Notes: generated by a model from the sequence alone, not told the origin. A DNA stretch of 64,000 nt from an uncultured Alistipes sp. (GCA_900544175.1 UQUN01000003.1:62001-126000), one strand, 5' to 3'. Counted from the stretch's first letter, positions 1-9,030 are shown. Numbers and translations: made by a program.

Positions 1-291
1 CCTGTCACGGCTAAGACGCATCAGTTTCGGCTTTTCTCCCTGGATATCCGCATACACAAGCAGGACATCACCACTACCCTCATCGAAATAATACGGCACA
101 TACCCGTCCTTCATCTCCTCGATGTCTCTTCTCGCGTTGCCGCTCAGGTTATTGTCCGCCGCCATATACACCAGGACAGTCCTCTGCACGCTCATGCCGG
201 CTCCTTCGAACATCTTGCTACAGGATGCGGCCGACATAACACCGGACAAGGCGAGGAAGGCCATTCCTGCCGTTTTGAATATGCTTTTCAT
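1..291 (-). CDS. Clostripain-family (C11) cysteine peptidase, N-terminal part
   Basis: Partial gene that runs off the left edge; 97 codons are visible. It starts at an ATG whose first base is 291 and encodes a signal sequence of about 23 residues ending in a possible lipobox (SAASC), so it is probably a surface or periplasmic lipoprotein. The segment RTVLVYMAADNNLSG is the usual opening of secreted clostripain-related peptidases in Bacteroidales. The catalytic His and Cys lie beyond the window, so activity cannot be judged. A minus-strand -7 box (TATATTTG, 320-313) sits 22 bases upstream of the start. The family call is fairly secure; substrate is unknown. Confidence 0.8.
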   Translation of the reverse strand, partial: MKSIFKTAGMAFLALSGVMSAASCSKMFEGAGMSVQRTVLVYMAADNNLSGNARRDIEEMKDGYVPYYFDEGSGDVLLVYADIQGEKPKLMRLSRDR

Positions 292-312
292 TCTTTTTCC
301 ATTTTTATAAGA

Positions 313-340
313 CAAATATAGAATTAATTTGTTACTTTTG
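313..340. promoter_or_regulatory. Divergent promoter pair (Bacteroidetes -7 boxes)
   Basis: The 73-base gap between the clostripain-like gene and ytxH carries two TAnnTTTG boxes facing apart: TATATTTG on the minus strand (320-313) and TACTTTTG on the plus strand (333-340), each 20-25 bases from its start codon. No good -33 TTTG was seen at the normal distance for either. Confidence 0.6.
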
Positions 341-364
341 TAATCATTCAAAAAATCATGCACT

Positions 365-580
365 ATGAAAAGTGACAATTTATTTACATTTATAGGCGGA
401 GTCCTGGTCGGAGCTGCAGTCGCAATACTGTTCGCACCTGAATCAGGAGACGAGACCCGCAAGAAGATAAAGGAGACCTTCGACAAGGAATACCAGAGTC
501 TCAAGAACAGGATCAACAGTTACCGCACCCCGGAGATCAAGGATGATCCCGTAAACACCGGTGATGCCGGACAGGCCTGA
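365..580 (+). CDS. YtxH domain-containing protein
   Basis: Small membrane protein of 71 residues. An N-terminal hydrophobic segment (about residues 8-25, FIGGVLVGAAVAILFAPESG) is followed by the typical YtxH pattern GDETRKKIKE and a charged amphipathic tail. Members are associated with the envelope and stress responses, but no biochemical role is established. The gene opens a three-gene plus-strand unit: the next gene starts 2 bases after its stop, and the third overlaps the second. Start at ATG 365 lies 24 bases after a -7 box. Confidence 0.85.
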   Translation: MKSDNLFTFIGGVLVGAAVAILFAPESGDETRKKIKETFDKEYQSLKNRINSYRTPEIKDDPVNTGDAGQA

Positions 581-581
581 A

Positions 582-959
582 ATGGAAGAACAGAACCCTG
601 GCAACAACCCGCTCGGTGATCTCTTCTCTTCCATCAAGTGCTATATCGACCTGAGGATAGACGAGATCAAGCTGGCGCTGGCTGAGAACCTCGCGAAGAT
701 ATTCAGCAGGATTATCTTCTTCTTCCTGCTGTTCATCCTTGTAGGTGTGGTGCTCGGCATAGCTGCTGCCGCGCTAAGTTCATGGCTGGCAGTCATAGTC
801 GGGAACAAGACCGCCGGACTGCTCATCACAGCCGGCATTTTCATCGTTCTGATTCTCGTGCTGTTCCTTTTCAAGGACAGGTTCCTTATCAACAGTCCTC
901 TCAGAATGTTCCTAAGAATGTTTTTCGACGACAAGAGAAAAAATGGAAAAGGGAAATAA
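582..959 (+). CDS. Phage-holin-family membrane protein (non-phage, Holin_X type)
   Basis: 125 residues if translation starts at ATG 582, directly after the ytxH stop; a GTG at 561 would give 132 residues but overlap ytxH, so 582 is preferred. After a short acidic N-terminus it has an amphipathic segment and two strongly hydrophobic helices (about residues 42-68 and 75-100), then a basic tail. This matches the family named phage holin family protein, which in Bacteroidetes is a chromosomal envelope protein paired with YtxH. There are no phage genes nearby, so a lytic role is not implied. Confidence 0.75.
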   Translation: MEEQNPGNNPLGDLFSSIKCYIDLRIDEIKLALAENLAKIFSRIIFFFLLFILVGVVLGIAAAALSSWLAVIVGNKTAGLLITAGIFIVLILVLFLFKDRFLINSPLRMFLRMFFDDKRKNGKGK

Positions 960-1215
960 AGCCTCTGACTACCGGAATATAAGAAACCTCCAGGAGCTCC
1001 AGTATCACAGGAGACTCCTCTCTTCCCGTATTGACCATCAGGAGATAATGGTCATGTACAAGCTGCGGTGCGTATGGGAGTTCATCTCCCCTGTCAACCT
1101 GTTGAACATGGGCTGCAGGGCAATAGCCTCGCACAACCGCTCATTCGATATCCTGTACAGATCCGTGAATTTCATAAAGAACTTTTTCCGAGGAACCAGA
1201 AGAAAGGATCAATAA
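943..1215 (+). CDS. Conserved hypothetical protein of the ytxH-holin cassette
   Basis: 90 residues, starting inside the last 17 bases of the holin-like gene, which suggests translational coupling. It is basic and partly amphipathic (NLQELQYHRRLLSSRIDHQE; later FDILYRSVNFIKNFFRGTRR) with no clear transmembrane helix. I recognise it only by position: a short cytoplasmic-looking third gene after YtxH and a holin-like protein. It may be a cytoplasmic partner of the two membrane proteins; this is inferred from operon structure alone. Confidence 0.6.
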   Translation: MEKGNKASDYRNIRNLQELQYHRRLLSSRIDHQEIMVMYKLRCVWEFISPVNLLNMGCRAIASHNRSFDILYRSVNFIKNFFRGTRRKDQ

Positions 1216-1236
1216 GCTGTAAGCATACTGTCCGTC

Positions 1237-2583
1237 ATGAAGATTATCGTAGCAGGAGCAGGAGAGATCGGAAGCCATCTGGCCAAGATGCTGAGCATGG
1301 AATATCATGAAATCACAGTCATCAGCCCGAACGAGGAGAATCTCGAGAAGATAGGCAGCGAATCCGACATAGTGACGGTGGAAGGCAATCCCACATCCAT
1401 AGACACACTCATACAGGCCGGCGTTCAGAATGCGGACCTGTTCATTGCCGTCAATCCAGACTCCGAACAAGATATAAATATAGTATCCGCCGCCTTGGCG
1501 AAAAAGCTTGGTGCCAAGAAAGTCACGGCACGTATAAACAACGAGGAGTACCAGAAGAACGAGAACCGGCTGCTGTTCACAGACCTCGGGATAGACTCCC
1601 TTTTCTATCCGGAGAAAATAGCGGCCACAGAAATAGTCAATCTGCTGAAACAGAATACCGCCTCCGAGTTCATGAACTACTCGCACGGCAAACTCCAGCT
1701 GATAGTATACCGGCTCGAGGAGTGCTCTCCAATGGTGGACAGGACCGTGGCGGAACTCCGTGAAAGGACTCAGAACCTGTTCAGGTCCGTAGCCATATCG
1801 AGAGATGACAAGACTATAATTCCCAAAAGCGCCACCAGGTTCAAGGTCAATGACGTGGTCTATCTCGTCTCGAAGAAGGAAGGTATGGAGCAGGCCCTGT
1901 CACTGTCCGGCAAGTCCAAGGTATCAGTACGCAACCTGATGATCCTGGGAGGAGGACGTATCGGAGAGATGGTAGCCCGGGCCATGGAGAAACAGGCAGA
2001 GAATATAAAACTCATAGAACTGAATCCTGCAAAATGCGCGCACCTGTCAGAAAGTCTCAGCAAGACCTTGGTAATCAACGGTGACGGCAGGAACTCCGAT
2101 CTTCTGCTTGAAGAGGGGATCAGGGACATGGAGGCTTTCGTGGCAGTCACCAGCAGTTCCGAGACAAACATACTGTCATGCGTGATAGCCAAGAAGATGG
2201 GTATCTCCAAAGTCATCGCCGAAGTGGAAAATTTCGAATACATAAAACTCGCAGAGGAGATGGGTGTGGACTCCGTCATAAACAAAAAACTCATCACCGC
2301 CGGCAAGATATTCCGCTTCACCCTTTCCAACAAGGTAAGATCCATAAAGGTACTGAACGGAACAGACGCCGTGGTGCTGGAGTTCATCGTGAACACCAAC
2401 AGCAGGATCACCACTGGAAAACTGAAAGACCTTCAGTTTCCGGAAGACGCCATAATCGGAGGATACGTAAGAGGCAACGAGAGTTTCATTGCCGACAGCG
2501 AGAGCGCTATCCGGCCATACGATCAGGTTGTGGTCTTTGCCAAACCTGACGCAGTTGATAAAGTTGACAAATTCTTTTTATAA
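1237..2583 (+). CDS. trkA: Trk potassium uptake regulator TrkA
   Basis: 448 residues, normal TrkA length, with two tandem RCK units. Each starts with a Rossmann nucleotide-binding motif: IIVAGAGEIGSHLAKML at the N-terminus and MILGGGRIGEMVARAM near residue 230, each followed by a TrkA-C domain. TrkA is the peripheral cytoplasmic subunit that binds NAD(H)/ATP and gates the TrkH/TrkG potassium channel. No trkH gene is in the window on either side, so the membrane subunit must lie elsewhere. The next gene, aspA, follows after 23 bases on the same strand and may be co-transcribed. Confidence 0.95.
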   Translation: MKIIVAGAGEIGSHLAKMLSMEYHEITVISPNEENLEKIGSESDIVTVEGNPTSIDTLIQAGVQNADLFIAVNPDSEQDINIVSAALAKKLGAKKVTARINNEEYQKNENRLLFTDLGIDSLFYPEKIAATEIVNLLKQNTASEFMNYSHGKLQLIVYRLEECSPMVDRTVAELRERTQNLFRSVAISRDDKTIIPKSATRFKVNDVVYLVSKKEGMEQALSLSGKSKVSVRNLMILGGGRIGEMVARAMEKQAENIKLIELNPAKCAHLSESLSKTLVINGDGRNSDLLLEEGIRDMEAFVAVTSSSETNILSCVIAKKMGISKVIAEVENFEYIKLAEEMGVDSVINKKLITAGKIFRFTLSNKVRSIKVLNGTDAVVLEFIVNTNSRITTGKLKDLQFPEDAIIGGYVRGNESFIADSESAIRPYDQVVVFAKPDAVDKVDKFFL

Positions 2584-2606
2584 AAATCATATTATAACCA
2601 GAAAAA

Positions 2607-4052
2607 ATGATACAGTTTAAATTTCCCGTATCCGGCAAAACCCGTACCGAGCACGACCTGCTCGGATACAAAGAGGTGCCTGAGGAGGCACTATTCGGTA
2701 TTCAGACACTGAGGTGCATCGAGAATTTCAATATCAGCAACTATCACCTCTGTGACTACCCTGAGTTCATCAAGGCGTTCGGTATCGTGAAAATGGCGGC
2801 CATCATGGCCAACCACAAACTCGGCCTTGTGTCCGACGAGATCAAGGACGCCATCGTCCAGGCCTGCCGCGAACTTATTGACGGCAAGCATCTGGAGCAC
2901 TTTCCCATCGACATGATGCAGGGAGGAGCAGGCACCAGCATGAACATGAACGCAAATGAGGTAATTGCCAACAGAGCCCTCGAAATCATGGGGCACAAGC
3001 ACGGTGAATACCAGTACTGCCATCCCAACGACCACGTGAACATGGCACAGTCCACCAACGACGCGTATCCCAGTGCCATGCATCTCGGCCTGTACTTTAT
3101 CAACGAGACTGTACAGTCCAGTCTCAAAGAACTCATAAGAGCATTCGAAGACAAGAAGAAAGCTTTCTCAAACATCATCAAAATGGGCAGGACCCAGCTT
3201 CAGGATGCAGTCCCCATGACTCTCGGACAGTCATTCGGAGCTTTCGCCGATGCGATGAAGCACGAAGGTGCCAGAATACAGAAGGCCGCTGACGAATTCC
3301 TCTATACCAATATGGGAGCGACAGCCATCGGAACAGGAATCACTGCCGAACCGGGATACGCAAGATACTGCACCGAGTATCTCCGGGAGATTTCAGGTCT
3401 GGACATCAAGCTTTCGCGCAACCTCATCGAGGCCACACACGACACCTCATGCATGGTTGCCTATTCATCTGCCTTGAAGTCCATAGCCATCCGACTGTCC
3501 AAGATATGCAACGATCTGAGACTCATGTCTTCCGGTCCACGCACAGGTATCGAGGAGATCAAACTGCCTCCCAAGCAGCCCGGCTCGTCAATCATGCCAG
3601 GCAAGGTCAATCCAGTCATCCCTGAAGTGGTCAACCAGATCTGCTTCAAAGTCATAGGAAACGACTTCGCTGTAACAATGGCATCCGAAGCCGCCCAACT
3701 TGAGCTGAACGTAATGGAGCCTGTAATGGTAGAGTCCCTTGTCGAATCAGCTACATGGATGAGCCGCGCTTTCAGCACACTGCGCATTGAGTGCATTGAA
3801 GGAATAGAAGCCAACAAGAAACACTGCGAGGAACAGGTAAGACACAGCATCGGCATCGTTACTGCCCTGAAGCCATACATAGGATACTCCAACTGCACGG
3901 AGATTGCCAAGGAGGCTCTTGACAGCGGCAAGAGTGTATACGACCTTGTCCTGGAGCGCAACCTCTTGTCCAAAAAGCAGCTCGATGTGATACTCAATCC
4001 CAAGAACATGATCCACCCGAGCATGATAGAGGACATCAGAAAGAATGATTGA
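2607..4052 (+). CDS. aspA: Aspartate ammonia-lyase
   Basis: 481 residues of the fumarase/aspartase superfamily. The signature loop GSSIMPGKVNP begins at residue 326 and supplies the catalytic Ser; other conserved stretches are GTSMNMNANEVIANRA and QSTNDAYPSAMH. The aspartase type rather than fumarase is supported by the N-terminal region (EHDLLGYKEVPEEALFGIQT), characteristic of aspartases. It converts L-aspartate to fumarate and ammonia, feeding fumarate respiration to succinate in Bacteroidales. The last 17 bases overlap convergently with the gene on the minus strand. Confidence 0.93.
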   Translation: MIQFKFPVSGKTRTEHDLLGYKEVPEEALFGIQTLRCIENFNISNYHLCDYPEFIKAFGIVKMAAIMANHKLGLVSDEIKDAIVQACRELIDGKHLEHFPIDMMQGGAGTSMNMNANEVIANRALEIMGHKHGEYQYCHPNDHVNMAQSTNDAYPSAMHLGLYFINETVQSSLKELIRAFEDKKKAFSNIIKMGRTQLQDAVPMTLGQSFGAFADAMKHEGARIQKAADEFLYTNMGATAIGTGITAEPGYARYCTEYLREISGLDIKLSRNLIEATHDTSCMVAYSSALKSIAIRLSKICNDLRLMSSGPRTGIEEIKLPPKQPGSSIMPGKVNPVIPEVVNQICFKVIGNDFAVTMASEAAQLELNVMEPVMVESLVESATWMSRAFSTLRIECIEGIEANKKHCEEQVRHSIGIVTALKPYIGYSNCTEIAKEALDSGKSVYDLVLERNLLSKKQLDVILNPKNMIHPSMIEDIRKND

Positions 4053-5187
4053 GACCGGCTGTCACGGCATACTGACCGCCGGTACCGAACCCGGCGTCTA
4101 TCCTGACAACTATACCGAACACAGTAAGACGATACCCTGCCCCGAAAGTCGGCAGGGTATGTCTTATATTGAAATCCCTGAATGACGGAAAAACATTGCC
4201 AGCCCCGCACCACAATGCGATTCCGTGCATCCCGTAGATCTGCTGCCTGAGCTCTATCTGCGCTGACAGCAGGTTCCGGTCTCTGTAACGTCCCTGATAA
4301 TATCCCCGCATACGGATCTGACCACCGGACTCGGCCCACATAGTCCACGGAGACCCGCCGGAGCTCAGATCACCGTACAGGTCGGCGGCGAGCACCCCTC
4401 CCTTCCATACACTGAAATAGAAATCCGCCGTAAACGCCGTTCTGAAGAACAGTTTCTGTCCGGACAGCGGAATACCGGCACTTTGCTCCAGAACGACAGC
4501 CATTCCCCGGGATGGTGACATAGGATTATCCCTTGTGTCATAGTCAAGTCTCACACCCGCCTCAAGATAATGGGTTCGTAACGGATAACCGTCAATAAGC
4601 TCCGGAGATGTGAAATCCAGAGCATCATAAAAATCATATCTGACAAACGTACCGGCCTTAAGTCCGAAAACGCTCCGGTACATGAAATCAAGTCCGGCCC
4701 TGATCCTCCTTGCCGTAAAGGAACTGCTGTTGCCGTCAATATCTGCCGCCTCATACCCTATGCCCCAGAAACGGCGCGGACTGTTGTCGAAACGGAGCAT
4801 ATACTCAAACATGAAACTGCCGGAAGGCGAATACACCTTCCCCATCACTGCACCCAAAGCTGACAGATTGACGGATATCATGGCCACCGCCCCGACTGAG
4901 GAATGAGGCACGAGCGTATCCGGAGAAGTCCTGAACCTGCCCATGAAACCGCCCATGGCCATGACACCGGTCTCCTCCGTATACATCACCCCATACAAAG
5001 GCACCGCATTGAACCTGCGCTCCGACGGCCGTCTCAACGGATGTTTCCGCATGTACGCACGTACAGTATCCTCAACACGGGCAATATAAGCCGAGTCATA
5101 TATCTGCGCCCGGGCATCCGTCCACGACAGAGCCATACCTGCAAGCATCACAGACAGACACAGGAAATATCTCCCGAAGGCCCGCAT
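4036..5187 (-). CDS. BamA/Omp85-type surface antigen beta-barrel protein
   Basis: 383 residues from the ATG at 5187, which lies 4 bases after the stop of the upstream PCMD gene; a longer open frame upstream lies within that gene and is not used. A signal peptide (LSVMLAGMALSWTDARAQ) is followed by a barrel of alternating aromatic strands ending in Phe (AGLNHSF), a typical outer-membrane beta-signal. The segment YDTRDNPMSPSRGM is the hallmark of the bacterial surface antigen (Omp85 C-terminal) domain. No POTRA repeats are visible, so it is not BamA itself. Substrate unknown. Confidence 0.8.
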   Translation of the reverse strand: MRAFGRYFLCLSVMLAGMALSWTDARAQIYDSAYIARVEDTVRAYMRKHPLRRPSERRFNAVPLYGVMYTEETGVMAMGGFMGRFRTSPDTLVPHSSVGAVAMISVNLSALGAVMGKVYSPSGSFMFEYMLRFDNSPRRFWGIGYEAADIDGNSSSFTARRIRAGLDFMYRSVFGLKAGTFVRYDFYDALDFTSPELIDGYPLRTHYLEAGVRLDYDTRDNPMSPSRGMAVVLEQSAGIPLSGQKLFFRTAFTADFYFSVWKGGVLAADLYGDLSSGGSPWTMWAESGGQIRMRGYYQGRYRDRNLLSAQIELRQQIYGMHGIALWCGAGNVFPSFRDFNIRHTLPTFGAGYRLTVFGIVVRIDAGFGTGGQYAVTAGLNHSF

Positions 5188-5191
5188 CCCG

Positions 5192-6154
5192 CTAATACAG
5201 CAACTCGAAATTATCAACCCAGAAAGTATTGCCGAGCCCCCCGTAGAAGGCCTCCCCGCAACTTGACGAGAGCCAGATGATGATATGCGTAGGCTGCTCG
5301 TCGGGACTGGCCCAACCATTTTCCCGCACAGGTACGATCTCACCTTTGCTGTTGCGGCAGTAGTACACGATATCCCCGTTCTTGAGATCCATTTCAGGAA
5401 TAAAATCCGGTTCGGACGTGATGTCACCGTACTTTATTGGAAGCACCTCCCCGTTAACCCATTCTTGCCGGTCTTCCTTGAACATCTTGTAAGCCGTGCC
5501 GACTCTCTCAGCATACACATTGCCGTCACTGTCCTCTGTACGACGCTGCAGATACACTGCGATGAACGCATAATCCTCGCCGCCAAGTTCCTTCTGAGGA
5601 GAGAAACCGGTACTCCTGACTACAGGATTGCCGACCTCGGCCTTATAGTCATAGCGGACAGCCGATGGCCTCCCGGTAAAAGGTATTCCGCAGTCCATCT
5701 TGGAATAGGCACCTTTGGTATCCCTTATCGGTTCCTGAAAATAGCCGGACAGGATCGTGCCCTGGACAAGCACCTCCATGTTTATCATGCCGAGCACCTT
5801 CACCTTCTCCATGATCACGGACATCCTCGCACAGTACCCGTCCCCCCTCTTTTCCGGAAAAACCGAATTGCTGCCCTTTATGATTCCTATCACATTGGCC
5901 ATTATATTACATGGCGCGAAAACATCCTCCGGTTTCTGCACAAACACCTCCTGCCCTCTGACAGTATCGCCTTCCGCCAACTTGTACAGATTCTTCACAT
6001 TGCCACCTATGATGCCAGATTCCTTCAGCTCATATACCTGCCAATGATCAAACCTACCTTTCTCATTTATTAAAGAATCGACAGACTGCGCCTCAGCACG
6101 CATTCCAGCAAGCATAAACAAGACTGTCGAGACAAATATAAATTTCCAATACAT
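5192..6154 (-). CDS. PCMD domain-containing secreted protein
   Basis: 320 residues from ATG 6154; the frame extends upstream to a TTG but the ATG fits the signal peptide (YWKFIFVSTVLFMLAGMRAEAQ). The body matches the Bacteroidetes putative carbohydrate metabolism (PCMD) domain: a beta-sandwich-like fold with the ending HIIIWLSSSCGEAFYGGLGN and FWVDNFELLY. PCMD proteins are exported and thought to bind glycans, but function is unproven. It is followed after 4 bases by the surface antigen gene, making a two-gene exported unit. A minus-strand -7 box TAAATTTG lies at 6221-6214. Confidence 0.75.
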   Translation of the reverse strand: MYWKFIFVSTVLFMLAGMRAEAQSVDSLINEKGRFDHWQVYELKESGIIGGNVKNLYKLAEGDTVRGQEVFVQKPEDVFAPCNIMANVIGIIKGSNSVFPEKRGDGYCARMSVIMEKVKVLGMINMEVLVQGTILSGYFQEPIRDTKGAYSKMDCGIPFTGRPSAVRYDYKAEVGNPVVRSTGFSPQKELGGEDYAFIAVYLQRRTEDSDGNVYAERVGTAYKMFKEDRQEWVNGEVLPIKYGDITSEPDFIPEMDLKNGDIVYYCRNSKGEIVPVRENGWASPDEQPTHIIIWLSSSCGEAFYGGLGNTFWVDNFELLY

Positions 6155-6226
6155 TTTATAAATATTATTTGTTCTTGTCAATGAAACTTTTTATTTTGCA
6201 TTAAATTAAGAGACAAATTTAAAAAA

Positions 6227-8263
6227 ATGCGCTCAATCTCCTCAATATTTTTCTGTCTGCTGTCAGTATACACTGCACTTGCAGTCAATGCACCACCTTA
6301 CCCTGTAACAGTAAAGCAGCCGGACGGCAGCACCGTAACGCTAATAATCCGTGGAGACGAGTTCTTCCATTATTTCCAGACAGCGGACGGACGTACAGTC
6401 AGTATGGACAAGGACGGATTCTTCCGTGCGAGCGCAGCCTTGAGCACGGCTGAAGCAACTGCGATAAGAGAGCGCAACATTAGAAGACTCGGCATATCAG
6501 AAATCGTTTCCGCCTCGGAACCAGCTACGGAAGGCCCTATATCCATTCTCATAATCCCCGTACAGTTCAGCGATGTCGTATTCTCCGTGCAGAATCCGAG
6601 GGAGCATTTCAACAATATGCTGAACTCTCCAGGATACTCCGAGAACGGAGGAACAGGCTCGGCACTCGACTACTTCAGGGAGAATGTTCCAAACAGGACA
6701 TTCAGATTCGACGTGGCCGAGACAGTCACCCTAAGCCAGCCCCAGTCCTACTATGGGGAGAATGATGTCAGCACTCCGTCCGTAATAACATACGACATTA
6801 ATATTGACGAGATGGTAAAAGAGGCCTGCTCACTGGCAGACAACTCAGTGGATTTTTCCACATACGACAATGACAAAGACGGATACGTGGACTATGTCTT
6901 CCTGTTCTTCGCCGGCTACAACGAGGCCGAAAGCGGCAACGAGTACTCCCTGTGGCCGCAGACCAGCAGCATCAAGTCCCAAAGCATAAGAGTGGACGGA
7001 GTCAGCATCGGTGTTTTCTCCTGCTCGTCCGAACTGTCAGGCAGCGACTTAGGAATGGACATAATCCCGGCCGGTATCGGCACGTTCTGCCATGAGTTCT
7101 CTCATTTTCTCGGTCTCGTGGACCTGTACGACACAAACCACGGAAACGATGGCGTATCCAAATGCCTGTGGGGGTCACTTTCCCTGATGGACACAGGCAA
7201 CTACAACAACTACGGCCGCACTCCTCCGTATTTCTGTGCAATAGACCGGGAACTCGCCGGTTCCGCCTCATATATAGAGACAACCCCGGGAACAACCACC
7301 GTACTCAGCCCCATAAGCGAAAACGGAAACGTACTGCGGATACCGACAGCAAAGTCCGGAGAGTATTATCTGGTGGAAAACAGGACTAATACAGGATGGG
7401 ACGCCTACATCGGAGGATCCGGCATGCTTATATACCATATCGACAAATCCGACAATATCGTAAACGGCATAACAGCCTCAATGAGGTGGAAGACAAACCT
7501 CATCAACACATGCTCCTCTCATGAGTGCGCAGACCTTGTAGAAGCATTTCCCAATGCGGAGCACATAAGCCAGGTGTTCTTTCCCGGCCAGGCGGACATC
7601 ACCGAATTCTCAGCAGCAGGTGACCCGGCCTTCATAACGTGGGACGGGACTCCGGTCGGGATCAAGTTCATGAACATCGCCCATAACGGGAACGCCGTCA
7701 CTTTCGACATAATGGAGGACAACACGGAGATTCTGCTTACCCCGTACGGTCTCCATGTCAAGCCCTATCAGAACAAAGCCATAGCGGAGTGGAACAGCGG
7801 AAGACCCGGCACGTACAAATGGGGAGTGATGCTCGAGGCCGCCGATCTCCCGTCATCAACCGTACACGACACCACTCTTGTCTCAAAATACACTTTCGAG
7901 GGCCTGACTCCCAGAACCGACTATACTTGCAGGATTTTCCATATAAGCGAAAGTCACAACGGGGACACAGTCACCGTCAATTTCAGCACATCTTCGCTGA
8001 CATCCCCCTACCCCTATATCGCTCTCGACAGGACATACTCCACCGGAGACACACTCAACCTCGTAATCAACAACCTTACAGAGGAAGTCAGTTCATGCAT
8101 CTGGTACATCAACGGCACAAGAGCCATAACAGACAGTTTCGTAGTGAAACACTCCGGAACCTACGACATAAAAGCCACACTGCGATACGTGTCTGACGGC
8201 AGTGAGGAAAACATAGAAAGAACCATAACTGTAAAAGACAGCTCGACAAGCGATGAAACATAA
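6227..8263 (+). CDS. Secreted M6-family metalloprotease with Fn3 and Ig-like tail
   Basis: 678 residues. A signal peptide (residues 1-19) precedes a propeptide-like segment and an immune-inhibitor-A type catalytic domain. The zinc motif HEFSH is at residues 289-293 within CHEFSHFLGLVDLYD, with the glycine turn and Asp expected for M6. After the peptidase (to about 500) come a fibronectin-III-like domain (about 505-590) and an Ig/PKD-like domain (about 595-670). No type IX secretion C-terminal domain was recognised. It would act outside the cell on proteins. The following lipoprotein gene overlaps its last 11 bases. Confidence 0.88.
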   Translation: MRSISSIFFCLLSVYTALAVNAPPYPVTVKQPDGSTVTLIIRGDEFFHYFQTADGRTVSMDKDGFFRASAALSTAEATAIRERNIRRLGISEIVSASEPATEGPISILIIPVQFSDVVFSVQNPREHFNNMLNSPGYSENGGTGSALDYFRENVPNRTFRFDVAETVTLSQPQSYYGENDVSTPSVITYDINIDEMVKEACSLADNSVDFSTYDNDKDGYVDYVFLFFAGYNEAESGNEYSLWPQTSSIKSQSIRVDGVSIGVFSCSSELSGSDLGMDIIPAGIGTFCHEFSHFLGLVDLYDTNHGNDGVSKCLWGSLSLMDTGNYNNYGRTPPYFCAIDRELAGSASYIETTPGTTTVLSPISENGNVLRIPTAKSGEYYLVENRTNTGWDAYIGGSGMLIYHIDKSDNIVNGITASMRWKTNLINTCSSHECADLVEAFPNAEHISQVFFPGQADITEFSAAGDPAFITWDGTPVGIKFMNIAHNGNAVTFDIMEDNTEILLTPYGLHVKPYQNKAIAEWNSGRPGTYKWGVMLEAADLPSSTVHDTTLVSKYTFEGLTPRTDYTCRIFHISESHNGDTVTVNFSTSSLTSPYPYIALDRTYSTGDTLNLVINNLTEEVSSCIWYINGTRAITDSFVVKHSGTYDIKATLRYVSDGSEENIERTITVKDSSTSDET

Positions 8264-8696
8264 TCTCATGTGGAAAACACTAACGGTCGCGACAGCACTT
8301 GTTCTCATATGGGCCGTATCATGCAATGAAAGGTACATCGAGATAGACTCAATTGAAAAAGAACTCTTCCTCAGGGAATCCGCCGAAGGCATATACAAAA
8401 ACGGAGAACCGCTGTTCCTATACAGTGCCGAACGTCATCAAAAGGCCACAAACCAACGACGTGTCCAGTACAGGATACAGACAGACGAGCAGGATACGTG
8501 CCTCAATGTCACCATGGAAGCAATCCCGGAAAACACAGGATCATACATAACTACGGCCATTGACTACCGCAGTCCAGGTGAACTTATCTCCAGCATGAGC
8601 CTGCTGGAATGCTCCCGCAGGACGGACAGGTACATATGGCTATGGAACTCCAGTTCACTGACCGGTATAATACTGGACATTTACAGAATGGAATAG
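8253..8696 (+). CDS. Small lipoprotein of unknown function, coupled to M6 protease
   Basis: 147 residues with a lipoprotein signal peptide ending in WAVSC (Cys at about residue 24). The mature part is beta-rich and charged with no recognised domain. The start codon lies inside the last 11 bases of the protease gene, so the two are probably made together. A role as partner, inhibitor or anchor of the M6 protease is possible, but only the coupling supports it. Confidence 0.7.
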   Translation: MKHNLMWKTLTVATALVLIWAVSCNERYIEIDSIEKELFLRESAEGIYKNGEPLFLYSAERHQKATNQRRVQYRIQTDEQDTCLNVTMEAIPENTGSYITTAIDYRSPGELISSMSLLECSRRTDRYIWLWNSSSLTGIILDIYRME

Positions 8697-8715
8697 AAGT
8701 CCACAAACAAAAAGA

Positions 8716-8731
8716 GCGGTCTGACGACCGC
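8716..8731 (-). terminator. Rho-independent terminator of the Hc1 gene
   Basis: Perfect 6-bp stem GCGGTC/GACCGC with a 4-base loop; read on the minus strand it is followed by a T-rich run (CTTTTTGTTTG). It lies 23 bases after the Hc1 stop codon, so it should end that transcript. It may also separate it from the convergent M6/lipoprotein unit. Confidence 0.75.
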
Positions 8732-8753
8732 CCCCATATCTCCAAACGCACCC

Positions 8754-8927
8754 TTATTTGGAGAAGTCTATGGATTCTTTTCTGAAGTCTTTCAGCAGCT
8801 TTGTAAGTTCCAAAGATGACTTGCGGGCACGGGTTCCTGCTGTCTTGTTACCCTTTTCAAGCTGCGCACTTGCATTCTTCTGGAAATTCTCGATTTCCAA
8901 ATTGATTTTTTCAATGAGTTCTTTCAT
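8754..8927 (-). CDS. Histone H1-like protein Hc1
   Basis: 57 residues, starting at ATG 8927 (MKELIEKINLEIENFQKNA) and ending FRKESIDFSK. The pattern GNKTAGTRARKSSLEL matches the Bacteroidetes Hc1 family (histone H1-like), which is lysine-rich, helical and presumed nucleoid-associated. A minus-strand -7 box TATATTTG (8961-8954) lies 26 bases upstream and a clear terminator follows, so it is a monocistronic gene. The frame on the opposite strand here is only a shadow of this one. Confidence 0.88.
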   Translation of the reverse strand: MKELIEKINLEIENFQKNASAQLEKGNKTAGTRARKSSLELTKLLKDFRKESIDFSK

Positions 8928-8953
8928 ATTTTTGTTTAATTTTTATATTCATC

Positions 8954-9001
8954 CAAATATACACATAATTTTCAAATATTTATACAAAATTCTTATTTTT
9001 G
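8954..9001. promoter_or_regulatory. Divergent promoters for Hc1 and marC
   Basis: TATATTTG on the minus strand at 8961-8954 faces the Hc1 gene; TATTTTTG on the plus strand at 8994-9001 faces marC, 29 bases before its start. The intervening sequence is very AT-rich. Confidence 0.6.
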
Positions 9002-9030
9002 CCACGATTTGAATGACTTATTGAGCTTTT

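Noticed and set aside
582..959. Prophage because of the holin-like gene
   Set aside because: No other phage genes, flanked by ytxH and trkA; the family is chromosomal in Bacteroidetes.
5187..5427. Longer surface antigen protein starting at 5,427
   Set aside because: The extra 80 residues lie inside the PCMD gene and lack a signal peptide, whereas the ATG at 5,187 has one.
8758..9012. 84-residue plus-strand frame opposite Hc1
   Set aside because: It is the antisense shadow of Hc1, which has its own promoter, start and terminator.
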